Assembly (NCBI GenBank): GCA_037045145.1
Contig: JBAOIA010000005.1
Location: 16,718 to 80,717, forward strand
Length of the DNA stretch: 64,000 bases
Source of the DNA: Bacteroidia bacterium
GTDB lineage: Bacteria > Bacteroidota > Bacteroidia > AKYH767-A > OLB10
Reading direction: 5' to 3'
This document shows, piece by piece, positions 43,365 to 52,507 of the stretch (position 1 is its first letter; every line of letters starts with the position of its first letter). The position numbers were made by a program, and so were the translations under genes. The notes beneath the pieces are model-generated. The model did not search any database, was not told the DNA's origin, and saw only the letters and a program-made list of their open reading frames with translations.

Positions 43365-43823
43365 ATGACAAAATCAACTTTTATTTTTACATCTGCAATA
43401 AGTTTATTTCTTGTTACTTCACTGGCTGTATCTGGCCAGAAAGGCCAGGTTAAACAAGAGCAAAAAATTACTGGTCCCGGAAAATGTTTAATTAAAACAG
43501 ATAGTCTTCTTACCAATGAACTTACAAAAGAAGATCTTATTAAATGGGTAGAAAACCCGCCTTTTATTGTAAATTGTCAAGACACTAAAACATATAAACT
43601 GAAGTTTTACGAATTTACAATTTTAAAGATGAAGCCGTTCGAAAATAAGAGTTTCGGTGTTGGTGATGATAGAATGATCCCCATTCTAGGACGCAAGGCA
43701 ATAGATGATTTAAAAGGAGGAGACACGGTAATTCTAAAAGGTGTTGATTTGATTGAAGACGGTACTGAGAAAACAGCAAAAGCACCAACCATCAGTATTA
43801 AAATTATTGAGAAGAATCCTTAG
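43365..43823 (+). CDS. Small secreted protein resembling the GldM C-terminal domain
   Basis: A 152-residue protein with a signal peptide ending LAVSGQ. Residues about 70-150 run YKLKFYEFTILKMKPF, then MIPILGRKAIDDLKGGDTV and a final strand PTISIKIIEKNP. This order and spacing mirror the last domain of GldM in this window (FEIYYKVTKFKMSLYP ... ITANMKAALSKARSGDKV ... PSVNFTIQ). It may therefore be a free-standing GldM_C-like domain, perhaps a periplasmic partner of the motility/secretion machine; this is inference from pattern alone. Convergent with the DUF2279 gene, overlapping by 4 bp. Confidence 0.65.
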   Translation: MTKSTFIFTSAISLFLVTSLAVSGQKGQVKQEQKITGPGKCLIKTDSLLTNELTKEDLIKWVENPPFIVNCQDTKTYKLKFYEFTILKMKPFENKSFGVGDDRMIPILGRKAIDDLKGGDTVILKGVDLIEDGTEKTAKAPTISIKIIEKNP

Positions 43824-44806
43824 AAATATATTGGATGAAAAAGCCATTTTCCTTTTGAATTAATTTCAAGCGCAGGCAATGGAAATTTTATAAATCGGGT
43901 AACTTCAAAAAACAATTTCAATGCCTTTGACTTTGTTTTTATTTTAGTGAGGTCAATATCAGGAGCAATATATACTTGTCTGTAACGCTTATAATAAGGA
44001 ATAGGATTATTTTTATATTCTGAGGCATTATCAAATGCGCCTGTCATACCTTCAGCACCAATACCTACAGCAATATTCAGCCAAGCAGGTACTACATTGG
44101 GTTTCTTTATAAAAGAGTTAATATTAGCTGACAACCATAGTGTTTGTCCGTTATAGTCTTTAAAGAGTTGCTGTATATAATTTTCACCTAAAAGATCCGG
44201 ACGATAGTGTGCATACTTTGATTGATGAAAAGAAAATTTAAACTCCATTCTCTGCTCCTGCCAAAGTAATTGCTGTCCAATAAAAACCGATGACCCAAGC
44301 GTGTTAGCGGCAATATCTCCCCAGGAAAATCCCCAAGCAGAAGAAAATCCATCTAAGGCTTCAACCGAGGCTAAAAAAATCCAACCCAGATTTCCGCCTA
44401 TAAGTGTCGCCTTTTTATTATCCATACCTGCCCAGCGACAAACATTATAACCTTGCTTGCCGGCAATGTATGAACTAAAAGTATGACCTGTTTTATCCAT
44501 CAGTAACCATTCACCATTATCGTTAAAAAAATGAAAATGGTTCATTTCATACCCACTATACCACAACTGATACAATCCTGTCATTGTTCCGGCATACAAG
44601 CCAAGTGTTGTATATCCCGCTATCTGTACCCGCTGTTTATTGTAAACAGGTGAAGGCTCAAAAAATGCAATTTTTCGCTGTGTGATAACAGAGTCCTGAC
44701 AAAATGCATTAGAAAAAATACCTATCAGAGATATTGTGATAAACCACTTACAGATATAGTGCAACGGGAAAAATCTACAAATGGATTTAAATTTCTTGGG
44801 TTTCAA
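43820..44806 (-). CDS. DUF2279 family protein (YfiM-like)
   Basis: A 328-residue protein with an N-terminal export signal (WFITISLIGIFSNAFCQ). The DUF2279 core is visible as MDKTGHTFSSYIAGKQGY, then GGNLGWIFLASVEALDGFS and SWGDIAANTLGS. Members are envelope proteins of unknown function. The frame starts with TTG at 44806; a second TTG 14 codons later is possible, and no ATG fits. Confidence 0.8.
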   Translation of the reverse strand: MKPKKFKSICRFFPLHYICKWFITISLIGIFSNAFCQDSVITQRKIAFFEPSPVYNKQRVQIAGYTTLGLYAGTMTGLYQLWYSGYEMNHFHFFNDNGEWLLMDKTGHTFSSYIAGKQGYNVCRWAGMDNKKATLIGGNLGWIFLASVEALDGFSSAWGFSWGDIAANTLGSSVFIGQQLLWQEQRMEFKFSFHQSKYAHYRPDLLGENYIQQLFKDYNGQTLWLSANINSFIKKPNVVPAWLNIAVGIGAEGMTGAFDNASEYKNNPIPYYKRYRQVYIAPDIDLTKIKTKSKALKLFFEVTRFIKFPLPALEINSKGKWLFHPIYF

Positions 44807-44893
44807 TAAAAGCTTATAAAATAAATAGTAATACTAAAAGAAATGTTAATGAGAAAGTGAAACTTACATCAAAAGGGTTTAAACAAAGTGATT

Positions 44894-45265
44894 TCAAAGG
44901 TTTCCTTTCATTTCGAGTAAAAAAGCTTTTAACCTATTCAAAGCAAATTTCACGTGGCTATTTTCTTCTATTACCTCAGTATTTCCATTCTCTTCTGTTA
45001 CAGGTATTGCTTTACCATTCGCTTTCAGATATTGCTTGGCTCCATTTAGTGTAAATCCTTTTTCTTTTACCAAATGATAAATCACCCGGAATGACTCTAT
45101 GTCTTTTTTGGTATAATGCCGCTCACCTTTTAAATTCTTTTTTGGATGAAGCAATGTAAATTCTTTCTCCCAGTAGCGCAACAATGATGTGTTTACTTTA
45201 AACATTTCAGCCACTTCACCAATGCTGTAATAAAGTTTTTCAATATGTAGGTCGTCATGCTGCAT
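44894..45265 (-). CDS. MerR-family transcriptional regulator
   Basis: A 123-residue MerR protein: LYYSIGEVAEMFKVNTSLLRYWEKEF is split here as SIGEVAEMFKVNTSLLRYWE (winged-helix HTH), followed by HYTKKDIESFRVIYHLV and a short dimerisation helix. There are no Cys residues in the C-terminal part, so it is unlikely to sense metals. In Bacteroidota this short MerR beside an M23 peptidase is common. Target unknown. Confidence 0.88.
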   Translation of the reverse strand: MQHDDLHIEKLYYSIGEVAEMFKVNTSLLRYWEKEFTLLHPKKNLKGERHYTKKDIESFRVIYHLVKEKGFTLNGAKQYLKANGKAIPVTEENGNTEVIEENSHVKFALNRLKAFLLEMKGNL

Positions 45266-45294
45266 TTCAGATGATTTTTCTATAATTCACAAAT

Positions 45295-46266
45295 CTAATC
45301 GAATGATTGATTGTATTTTGAAGAAATTTCCAACACCTGTTCATATTGTGTTGCCGTCAGGTCGTTGAAGAAGAAATTAATGGGATTAATTTTTGCCCCA
45401 TTTTTAATTACTTCGTAATGGCAGTGTGGCCCGGTACTGCTTCCGGTATTACCTACATAACCTATTATCTGTCCCCTTATTACTTTCTGACCTGGTTTCA
45501 CTACAATTCTGCTCATGTGGGCGTACAAGGTTTCATAACCGAATCCATGGTTGATGGTAACATTATTGCCGTAGCCTCTACCCTCTTTCTCAACCTTTTT
45601 GACAACCCCATTGCCTGTGGCATAAATTTCTGTTCCTACCGGTGCGCTAAAATCTATTCCTGTGTGCAAAATACTGGTCTTATATATGGGATGGATTCTA
45701 TAACCAAAACCTGAAGCTATACGTGATAATTCTTTGTTGCTGACAGGTTGAATGCCAGGTATTGATGCCAAAAGTTCTTTTTTATTTTTTGCAAGTTCAA
45801 AAACTTCATCAAATGATTTTGTCTGAACATACATTTGCCTCATCAACTTATCCAATTGAGTTGTTGTTTCAATCATCAGTGCTGAATTGTCATAACCCTT
45901 TAATGAACGATATTTATCAACGCCTCCATAACCAGCTTCTCTTACACTTTCGGGTATTGGGTCTGCTTCAAAAATAACTCTGTATATATTGTCATCGTTA
46001 TATTCAAGGTCTTTAAGCACTTTTGACATTAAATCCATCCGCTGCTGCAAAATCTCATATTGAAGGTCCATTACTGCAATTTCACGCTTTAGTTGCTTTT
46101 CTTTAGGTGAATCCAGAAACTGATAGGCTAATGCAATAATAATTGCGCTAAACACCATAGTTGTTGCCAGCCATCCCAAAACACGTAAAAAACGCTTTTT
46201 AAAGGAAACAACTACCTTTTCGTATTTTAGAGAATGTGTATTAAAATAATATTTGGCCTTCGCCAT
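45295..46266 (-). CDS. M23-family peptidoglycan endopeptidase
   Basis: A 323-residue membrane-anchored LytM-type peptidase. After a basic N-terminus one membrane helix follows (VLGWLATTMVFSAIIIALAY), then a coiled coil (KQLKREIAVMDLQYEILQQR) and the M23 domain: SGFGYRIHPIYKTSILHTG carries the first metal His (HxxxxxxxD region: HTGIDFSAP), and GPHCHYEV (HxH) closes the site, so catalytic residues are present. It cuts peptidoglycan cross-links. The ATG at 46266 is used; an upstream in-frame ATG (46368) would extend over the divergent promoter region. Confidence 0.9.
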   Translation of the reverse strand: MAKAKYYFNTHSLKYEKVVVSFKKRFLRVLGWLATTMVFSAIIIALAYQFLDSPKEKQLKREIAVMDLQYEILQQRMDLMSKVLKDLEYNDDNIYRVIFEADPIPESVREAGYGGVDKYRSLKGYDNSALMIETTTQLDKLMRQMYVQTKSFDEVFELAKNKKELLASIPGIQPVSNKELSRIASGFGYRIHPIYKTSILHTGIDFSAPVGTEIYATGNGVVKKVEKEGRGYGNNVTINHGFGYETLYAHMSRIVVKPGQKVIRGQIIGYVGNTGSSTGPHCHYEVIKNGAKINPINFFFNDLTATQYEQVLEISSKYNQSFD

Positions 46267-46278
46267 AATCTTAAATTC

Positions 46279-46304
46279 TATTTTTGCACAATTCAGCAAA
46301 AATA
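46279..46304. promoter_or_regulatory. Divergent -7 elements for alaS and the M23 peptidase gene
   Basis: TATTTTTG occurs on the plus strand at 46279-46286 (towards alaS) and on the minus strand at 46304-46297 (towards the peptidase). Both match TAnnTTTG; -33 elements at correct spacing are not clear. Confidence 0.4.
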
Positions 46305-46399
46305 AAATTTTTCTGAAATTACATAAATATTCAAAAATTATAAAAATCAGATATTTAAATATCTTCATTTAAACTTCTTACACCATTTCATTAAAATAC

Positions 46400-49018
46400 A
46401 TGACCTCATCAGAAATTCGTAAAACATTTTTAGATTTTTTTAAGTCGAAACAACATACAATTGTCCCATCAGCACCTATAGTTGTTAAAGGTGACCCTAC
46501 ACTCATGTTTACCAATGCCGGAATGAATCAGTTTAAAGATTGGTTTTTAGGAAATCAACCTGCAAAATACAGACGTGTTGCCGATACACAAAAATGCCTA
46601 CGGGTTTCAGGTAAACACAATGATCTTGAAGAGGTAGGTGTAGATACCTATCATCATACCATGTTTGAAATGTTAGGAAACTGGAGTTTTGGAGATCCTA
46701 ATAACCCTAATGCCGGTTACTTTAAAAAAGACGCTATTGCATGGGCATGGGAAATACTTACCGAAGTTTACAAACTTCCTAAAGACCGTTTGTATGTAAC
46801 CGTTTTTGAAGGTGATATGAAAGAAAATCTATCGTTCGATGAAGAATCTAATGCTTGTTGGAAACAGCATATTGATGATTCGCGGATTTTAATGGGAAAT
46901 AAGAAAGATAACTTCTGGGAAATGGGTGACACCGGACCCTGTGGCCCCTGCTCTGAGATTCATGTTGACTTACGAAGTGATGATGAAAGAAAAAAAACGG
47001 ATGGAAAAATATTAGTTAACACAGGACATCCATTGGTTATCGAGATTTGGAATAACGTATTTATGGAGTTCAACAGGAAAGCTGATGGCACACTTGAAAA
47101 ATTGCCGGCCCGACATGTTGATACAGGTATGGGGTTCGAGCGTTTGTGTATGGCAATTCAACAGAAGAAATCAAATTACGACACAGATATATTTCAGCCA
47201 ACCATAAATTACATTGAAGCAATGAGTGGTATTAAGTATGGTAGCACAGAACAAACAGATATTGCTATGCGAGTTCTATCTGATCATATCAGAGCAATTG
47301 CATTTACCATCGCAGATGGACAGCTACCATCGAACAATAAAGCCGGTTATGTTATTCGTAGAATATTAAGAAGAGCAGTTCGTTATTCATTTACTTATCT
47401 AAACTTTAAAACGCCATTTATTCATAGACTGACGCCTTTATTGGCAGAGCAGTTTAAAGATGTTTTTCCTGAACTTTTTGAGCAAAAAGGTTTTGTCCAA
47501 AAAGTTATCAAGGAAGAAGAACAATCTTTTTTACGTACTCTTGAAACTGGAATCAGAAGATTTGATCAATATAAAGATTCTGTTATTGATGGAGAATTTG
47601 CATTTGAATTGTATGACACCTATGGTTTTCCAATTGACCTCACCCAATTAATTGCACGCGAAAGAAACATGCAAGTGGACATGGATGGATTTAACCAATG
47701 TTTAGAACAGCAAAAAGAAAGGTCACGTGCAGCCTCGGCTGTTGATGCTGAAGATTGGGTTATTCTTGAAAACGGTGAGTCGCAATTTATCGGATATGAC
47801 AATACTTCTGCTGAGGTAAACATTATTAAATACAGAAAGGTTAAATCTAAAAACAAAGAACAATATCAGCTTGTCTTCAATCAGACTCCTTTTTATGCAG
47901 AAAGCGGTGGTCAGGTTGGTGATACAGGCTTTTTACAAAACGAAAAAGAAAAAATTATTATTACAGATACAAAAAAAGAAAACAATCAGATCATTCACTT
48001 ATCAGATAAATTACCACTTGATTTGAAAGCTGATTTTGTTGCAACTGTCAACAGTTCGAGAAGGAGAAAAATAACGGCTAATCACAGTGCAACACATTTA
48101 ATGCATGCTGCATTAAAGCAAATTTTAGGCAATCACGTTGTACAAAAAGGCTCACTTGTAAATGATGAGCACACACGATTTGACTTTGCACATTTTGCAA
48201 AGGTGACGGATGAAGATATTGCCAAAATAGAACAAATGGTGAATGAAAAGATTCGTGAAAACATTGCCTTGGACGAAAGAAGAAATGTGCCGTTAGAAGA
48301 AGCTAAATCAATGGGTGCAACTGCGCTATTTGGCGAGAAATATGGCGACTATGTTCGTGTCATTATTTTTGATCCTGCCTTCAGCATGGAGTTATGTGGA
48401 GGCACACATGTTAATGCAACCGGTGAAATAGGTTTATTTAAAATCGTAAGTGAAACAGCAGTAGCTGCGGGAGTTAGACGCATTGAAGCTATAACCTCTG
48501 TAGAGGCTGAAAAATACATTACCCATCAACTGACACAGCTAAACACCATTAAATCCGAATTAAAATACCCTAAAGACATTGTTATTAGAATAAAAGAGCT
48601 TTTGTTTGAAAACGAAATACTGCAAAAGCAAATAGACAGCTTTGTTCATGAAAAAGCACAGTTAATTAAAGGTGAACTGCTAAAAAATGTAAAGTTGAAG
48701 AACAACATCAATGTTATTGCGCAAAAAATTGACTTAACCAATGTTGAGGCTATCAAAAATATTTCTTTTGAACTTCGCAATCAGTTGCCGGACTCATTTA
48801 TTTTGTTAGCCTCTGAGAGTGAAGGCAAGGCCATGCTTTCGTTGATTATTTCAGATCATTTGGTGCAATCAGGTAAACTTAATGCCACAACAATTATCAG
48901 AAGCATTTCAAAACACATTCAAGGTGGCGGTGGTGGACAGCCCTTTTATGCAACAGCCGGTGGAAAAAATCCTGCGGGAATAGAAGCTGCCATTCAAGAG
49001 GCTTTAAGTATGATATAA
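46400..49018 (+). CDS. alaS: Alanyl-tRNA synthetase
   Basis: AlaRS of 872 residues. The class II core begins with RKTFLDFFKSKQHTIVPSAP and MFTNAGMNQFKDWFLG; the editing domain has the zinc-binding HxxxH as NHSATHLMHA and the later CGGTHV; the C-terminal C-Ala ends with GGGGGQPFYATAGG. All expected domains are present. Terminated by a strong bidirectional hairpin. Confidence 0.97.
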   Translation: MTSSEIRKTFLDFFKSKQHTIVPSAPIVVKGDPTLMFTNAGMNQFKDWFLGNQPAKYRRVADTQKCLRVSGKHNDLEEVGVDTYHHTMFEMLGNWSFGDPNNPNAGYFKKDAIAWAWEILTEVYKLPKDRLYVTVFEGDMKENLSFDEESNACWKQHIDDSRILMGNKKDNFWEMGDTGPCGPCSEIHVDLRSDDERKKTDGKILVNTGHPLVIEIWNNVFMEFNRKADGTLEKLPARHVDTGMGFERLCMAIQQKKSNYDTDIFQPTINYIEAMSGIKYGSTEQTDIAMRVLSDHIRAIAFTIADGQLPSNNKAGYVIRRILRRAVRYSFTYLNFKTPFIHRLTPLLAEQFKDVFPELFEQKGFVQKVIKEEEQSFLRTLETGIRRFDQYKDSVIDGEFAFELYDTYGFPIDLTQLIARERNMQVDMDGFNQCLEQQKERSRAASAVDAEDWVILENGESQFIGYDNTSAEVNIIKYRKVKSKNKEQYQLVFNQTPFYAESGGQVGDTGFLQNEKEKIIITDTKKENNQIIHLSDKLPLDLKADFVATVNSSRRRKITANHSATHLMHAALKQILGNHVVQKGSLVNDEHTRFDFAHFAKVTDEDIAKIEQMVNEKIRENIALDERRNVPLEEAKSMGATALFGEKYGDYVRVIIFDPAFSMELCGGTHVNATGEIGLFKIVSETAVAAGVRRIEAITSVEAEKYITHQLTQLNTIKSELKYPKDIVIRIKELLFENEILQKQIDSFVHEKAQLIKGELLKNVKLKNNINVIAQKIDLTNVEAIKNISFELRNQLPDSFILLASESEGKAMLSLIISDHLVQSGKLNATTIIRSISKHIQGGGGGQPFYATAGGKNPAGIEAAIQEALSMI

Positions 49019-49059
49019 AAAAGAGCGAGGCTGCCTAAATGGGCAGCCTCGCTCTTTTT
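49017..49059. terminator. Strong bidirectional terminator between alaS and gldN
   Basis: AAGAGCGAGGCTGCC and GGCAGCCTCGCTCTT form a perfect 15-bp stem with a 6-nt loop, flanked by A and T tracts that extend the stem and serve both convergent genes. Confidence 0.92.
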
Positions 49060-49072
49060 ATGTTGTTTGAAA

Positions 49073-49924
49073 TTAATATTCCCACATATCGTGTTCAAGG
49101 TTTATTATCTCTGATTTAATTCTATCTGCTTCAAGCAAAGCATCTAAACCTGTTTTGTAATCTTCTATACGTCTGTTATAAACATTTGACTCTTTAATAA
49201 TATAGCTGTTAAACATACGCTTATGAAACACATCATCAAATGTTCTGCGTTCGGTATCGTTTTCACGATTGAAGGCTTCGGCATTTGCAAGAAGCTTTCT
49301 TGCTTCAGGATAATAAATCCAGAAAAGAGGTTTTTGAATGTTGCCTTCTCTCACATTACCATATTCATCTTCTGCAAGCATTAATGGGGCTATTCCAATG
49401 ATACGGCACTCCATTATAGAACGCTGTTTGTCAAAGAACCACTCTTCTTTAATACGATATGCAATAACTTTATCACGAGAAAATGTACGCTGAACGGCTG
49501 AATCACGAGTAAGATACGGTGGCTCTGGATCTGTAATCTGTATAGTGTCCATACCGGCTCCACCAATTTTCTTAAACTCTTCTAAAGTCATTGGCGTTGT
49601 AAATTCATCGTCAGTTGTTGAATATGCAGTTAATGATCCCTCATCAATAGCATTCATCAAAATTTCTATAAGACTTTTTCTATCCTTAGTATCACCTTCA
49701 CGCGGAAACCGCAGTGGCAGATTAATCTTTTGTTTGAGATCTATTACTTCCCAAACACGCTTTGCCCATAATACATCGGCCTCGCGCAGAAATGCATACT
49801 CCATTACTTTGCGAGTAGGATTGTGTTCTTTTACATAAACACCATCCAATACCGTTTGTGCATTTGTTTGTTTGACAGTAATTGTCATTGCAAACAGGAA
49901 ACAAAACAACAGGACTTTTTTCAT
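49073..49924 (-). CDS. gldN: Gliding motility/T9SS ring protein GldN (PorN)
   Basis: A 283-residue periplasmic protein with a signal peptide (LLFCFLFAMTITVKQTNAQ). GldN forms, with the lipoprotein GldK, the large ring at the outer membrane of the type IX system. Family features include YAFLREADVLWAKRVWEVID and later RIKEEWFFDKQRSIMECRII and LFWIYYPEAR. Last gene of the leftward gldKLMN operon, 30 bp after gldM. Confidence 0.95.
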   Translation of the reverse strand: MKKVLLFCFLFAMTITVKQTNAQTVLDGVYVKEHNPTRKVMEYAFLREADVLWAKRVWEVIDLKQKINLPLRFPREGDTKDRKSLIEILMNAIDEGSLTAYSTTDDEFTTPMTLEEFKKIGGAGMDTIQITDPEPPYLTRDSAVQRTFSRDKVIAYRIKEEWFFDKQRSIMECRIIGIAPLMLAEDEYGNVREGNIQKPLFWIYYPEARKLLANAEAFNRENDTERRTFDDVFHKRMFNSYIIKESNVYNRRIEDYKTGLDALLEADRIKSEIINLEHDMWEY

Positions 49925-49954
49925 CTTACCCTCCGTGGTTTATTGTTTAACGAA

Positions 49955-51562
49955 TTATTGAATTGTAAAGTTTACACTAGGAATACTTCTTGTTCCTCCA
50001 TCAGGACCAACAGCCTTAATATATTCAAAATATACTTTATCGCCTGAACGAGCCTTACTTAACGCTGCTTTCATATTTGCAGTGATAAGGTTGTTATTAC
50101 TTTCCAATTCAATTGGATCTTTTCCTTTTGGATATAAAGACATTTTAAATTTGGTAACTTTATAATAAATTTCAAAGTCAAAATTCTCTAATTCAGCAAT
50201 AACAGCGCTCTGAGCAATAAGTGCATTTTTCTGCATCGGACCTTCTCTTTTACCTGCAATTTTTGCAACAGGATCAGGAACTCTTTTCACACGGAACTTC
50301 ATTGCACCCATGTTTATTTTCTTTCCATCCATATCAGCAATAATTGAGATTGTAGCTTCACCTTGCTGAGTCACCTTAACAATATAATCAGCGCCTGTTC
50401 CTTTTGGATTTTTTGTTAATGTTCCGCCCCCACCTGAAATAGAAGCAACTACTTTATTGTTTGGAACACCTGGTACTGAAATAGAAACCGGGTTTTCCGG
50501 TCCTATATAGAATACGTTCATTTTAGTTGGAGAAACAACTGCCGCTGGTTTTGCTGCAATATATTCTGCTTCAAATGGATATTCTTTAACTTTTGATGGA
50601 TCTTCAGGATCTTTCACTTTAATGACGCCACCCCATTTTTTAACACCTTCTGATGATGGACGATCTACATACTTGCCCAATCCGTTTTCTACCGGCAAAG
50701 TTCTGCCACCTACTACGATTTCTGCATCAGAGCTTTTATTAAAAGCAGCTAAAAATACATCTGCCTTATAATCCTGACCGGTGAGTACATAGCTTGTTGG
50801 TGCAACAACCTTAGGTTCTACATCTGTAAACTTCAAATCCTTAGCATTAATTTGCGCCAGAAGATAGTTGTTTACTTGTGATTCAGCAGTTTTAATGTCA
50901 GATTGAATTTTACTGAGCATAGCTAAAGCAGCAACTACCGGAGTATGGTAGAATGTTGCCATCTCCCAAGTTTTCTTCTTTTCTTCTTTTGCAAGTTTAC
51001 TATTAGGATCAGGATCTTTAAGATTTATTAACTCATCAAATCTTGTCTGGAAATCTTTTTTATCCGCATTATCAGTGACAAATCCTATAAGCTTAACTTT
51101 ATAGTCCTCAAGCTTCTTTTTTAGTTCTGTTCCTTTAAAACCTTTTCCATCTTGTTTATCACCACACATTACCAATGTAGGTGTATCGTAATCATCGTTT
51201 TTCTGAATATCACGAGGACCTGGAATTTTAGCATTAGCCTCAAGTTTATCAGCTTTTCTAACAATTTCATTCTTTATGTCTTCAACATATTTATACAAAT
51301 CATCAGATGCTTTATGAACCTGGGCTGCTTTTTCCTGAAAAGGTTTTGCTTTTACAGCATCAGCCTGTGCGGCTGTAGTAAATGCATCCATTACCTGTTG
51401 ATTCTTCTTAATAACGTTAAGGTTGGATGCAGTAATTCCTTCATCAATGGTAATAAAAGCATTGATGATTTCTTTTGAAACGTTAAGAGCAAGCAGAGCA
51501 GTTAACACGAGGTACATCATGTTAATCATTTTCTGCCGCGGTGTCAGTTTACCACTCGCCAT
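49955..51562 (-). CDS. gldM: Gliding motility/T9SS motor protein GldM (PorM)
   Basis: A 535-residue protein with one N-terminal membrane helix (MINMMYLVLTALLALNVSKE) and a long periplasmic part made of the D1-D4 domains: helical D1 (about 40-220) and beta-rich D2-D4. The last domain runs FEIYYKVTKFKMSLYPKG to PSVNFTIQ. With GldL it forms the proton-driven inner-membrane motor that powers secretion and gliding and reaches GldKN. Slightly longer than the F. johnsoniae protein. Confidence 0.96.
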   Translation of the reverse strand: MASGKLTPRQKMINMMYLVLTALLALNVSKEIINAFITIDEGITASNLNVIKKNQQVMDAFTTAAQADAVKAKPFQEKAAQVHKASDDLYKYVEDIKNEIVRKADKLEANAKIPGPRDIQKNDDYDTPTLVMCGDKQDGKGFKGTELKKKLEDYKVKLIGFVTDNADKKDFQTRFDELINLKDPDPNSKLAKEEKKKTWEMATFYHTPVVAALAMLSKIQSDIKTAESQVNNYLLAQINAKDLKFTDVEPKVVAPTSYVLTGQDYKADVFLAAFNKSSDAEIVVGGRTLPVENGLGKYVDRPSSEGVKKWGGVIKVKDPEDPSKVKEYPFEAEYIAAKPAAVVSPTKMNVFYIGPENPVSISVPGVPNNKVVASISGGGGTLTKNPKGTGADYIVKVTQQGEATISIIADMDGKKINMGAMKFRVKRVPDPVAKIAGKREGPMQKNALIAQSAVIAELENFDFEIYYKVTKFKMSLYPKGKDPIELESNNNLITANMKAALSKARSGDKVYFEYIKAVGPDGGTRSIPSVNFTIQ

Positions 51563-51621
51563 AGTCTATTTCTCTATATCTAAAATTGGTTGGTTATAAA
51601 ATAATTTAATTAATCTGATAC

Positions 51622-52431
51622 TTACTTGTTTGGATTCAGGTTCATTGCTGATAACATGTTTCCATAAACAGTATTAAGCGAAGACAGGTTTTTAGCCAAT
51701 TTGGAGACTTCATCTTTATACTTCTTTGTATCATCTAACGACTCGTTCAAGTTTGACATCAATTGGTTAATGCCATCATAAAACTTCGAAGTTTGCTTTA
51801 AGTGGTTATTTGAATCCTGCAATTGAAGTTCATAAACTGCATTTAATGCTCCAAGGTTCTTTCCTGCCATTTGCACTTGTTCATTATACATCTTAACATC
51901 ATCGCTGGCTGTTGACAAAGAACTCATTGCTTGTGCTGCTTTTTGATAGGAGCCGGACAGTTCTGTTACAGACTTAGTAGCTGCATTTACATTCTTAACA
52001 TAATCATTAGTAGCAACTGATGCATCAGAAAGGTCGGCCATTTTAGCTGTATTTTCACCTAATGACTTTAAGCCTGTTCCTAAACTGGCAATTAAATCCG
52101 GGCCAATTTTAGCATCAGATAACATTTTATCTAAAGCCTGTGATACCGGATCTATTTTTTTCTTTTTGTCTCTAGCATTATTAGGATCATGCATACCTGC
52201 TAATTCAGGATAAACAAGTGTCCAGTCAATTTCTTCGTGTAGCGGTTCAAAGGCTGAGAAGAAGAAAATTACAGCTTCAGTAAGAAGACCGACTGTAAGC
52301 ATGATACCAGCACCTTCCCAGTGTTGGATTTTAAACAATGCTCCAGCAATTACAACAGATGCACCGAGACCGTACAACATTGCCATAAATTTTTTGTACT
52401 TTTTTCCGGATGTGAATTCAGCTAATCCCAT
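51622..52431 (-). CDS. gldL: Gliding motility/T9SS motor protein GldL (PorL)
   Basis: A 269-residue inner-membrane protein with two N-terminal helices: AMLYGLGASVVIAGALFKIQ and GIMLTVGLLTEAVIFFFSAF. The second contains the conserved Glu thought to carry protons. The cytoplasmic tail is a long coiled coil (LGTGLKSLGENTAKMADLSD onwards). Partner of GldM. Confidence 0.96.
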   Translation of the reverse strand: MGLAEFTSGKKYKKFMAMLYGLGASVVIAGALFKIQHWEGAGIMLTVGLLTEAVIFFFSAFEPLHEEIDWTLVYPELAGMHDPNNARDKKKKIDPVSQALDKMLSDAKIGPDLIASLGTGLKSLGENTAKMADLSDASVATNDYVKNVNAATKSVTELSGSYQKAAQAMSSLSTASDDVKMYNEQVQMAGKNLGALNAVYELQLQDSNNHLKQTSKFYDGINQLMSNLNESLDDTKKYKDEVSKLAKNLSSLNTVYGNMLSAMNLNPNK

Positions 52432-52507
52432 AGTTGATTTTGAAAATTTAATTGGTTGATTTTTAATTTATTTATTTTGGTGATAATAATCGAGTAATAA
52501 TTAATTC

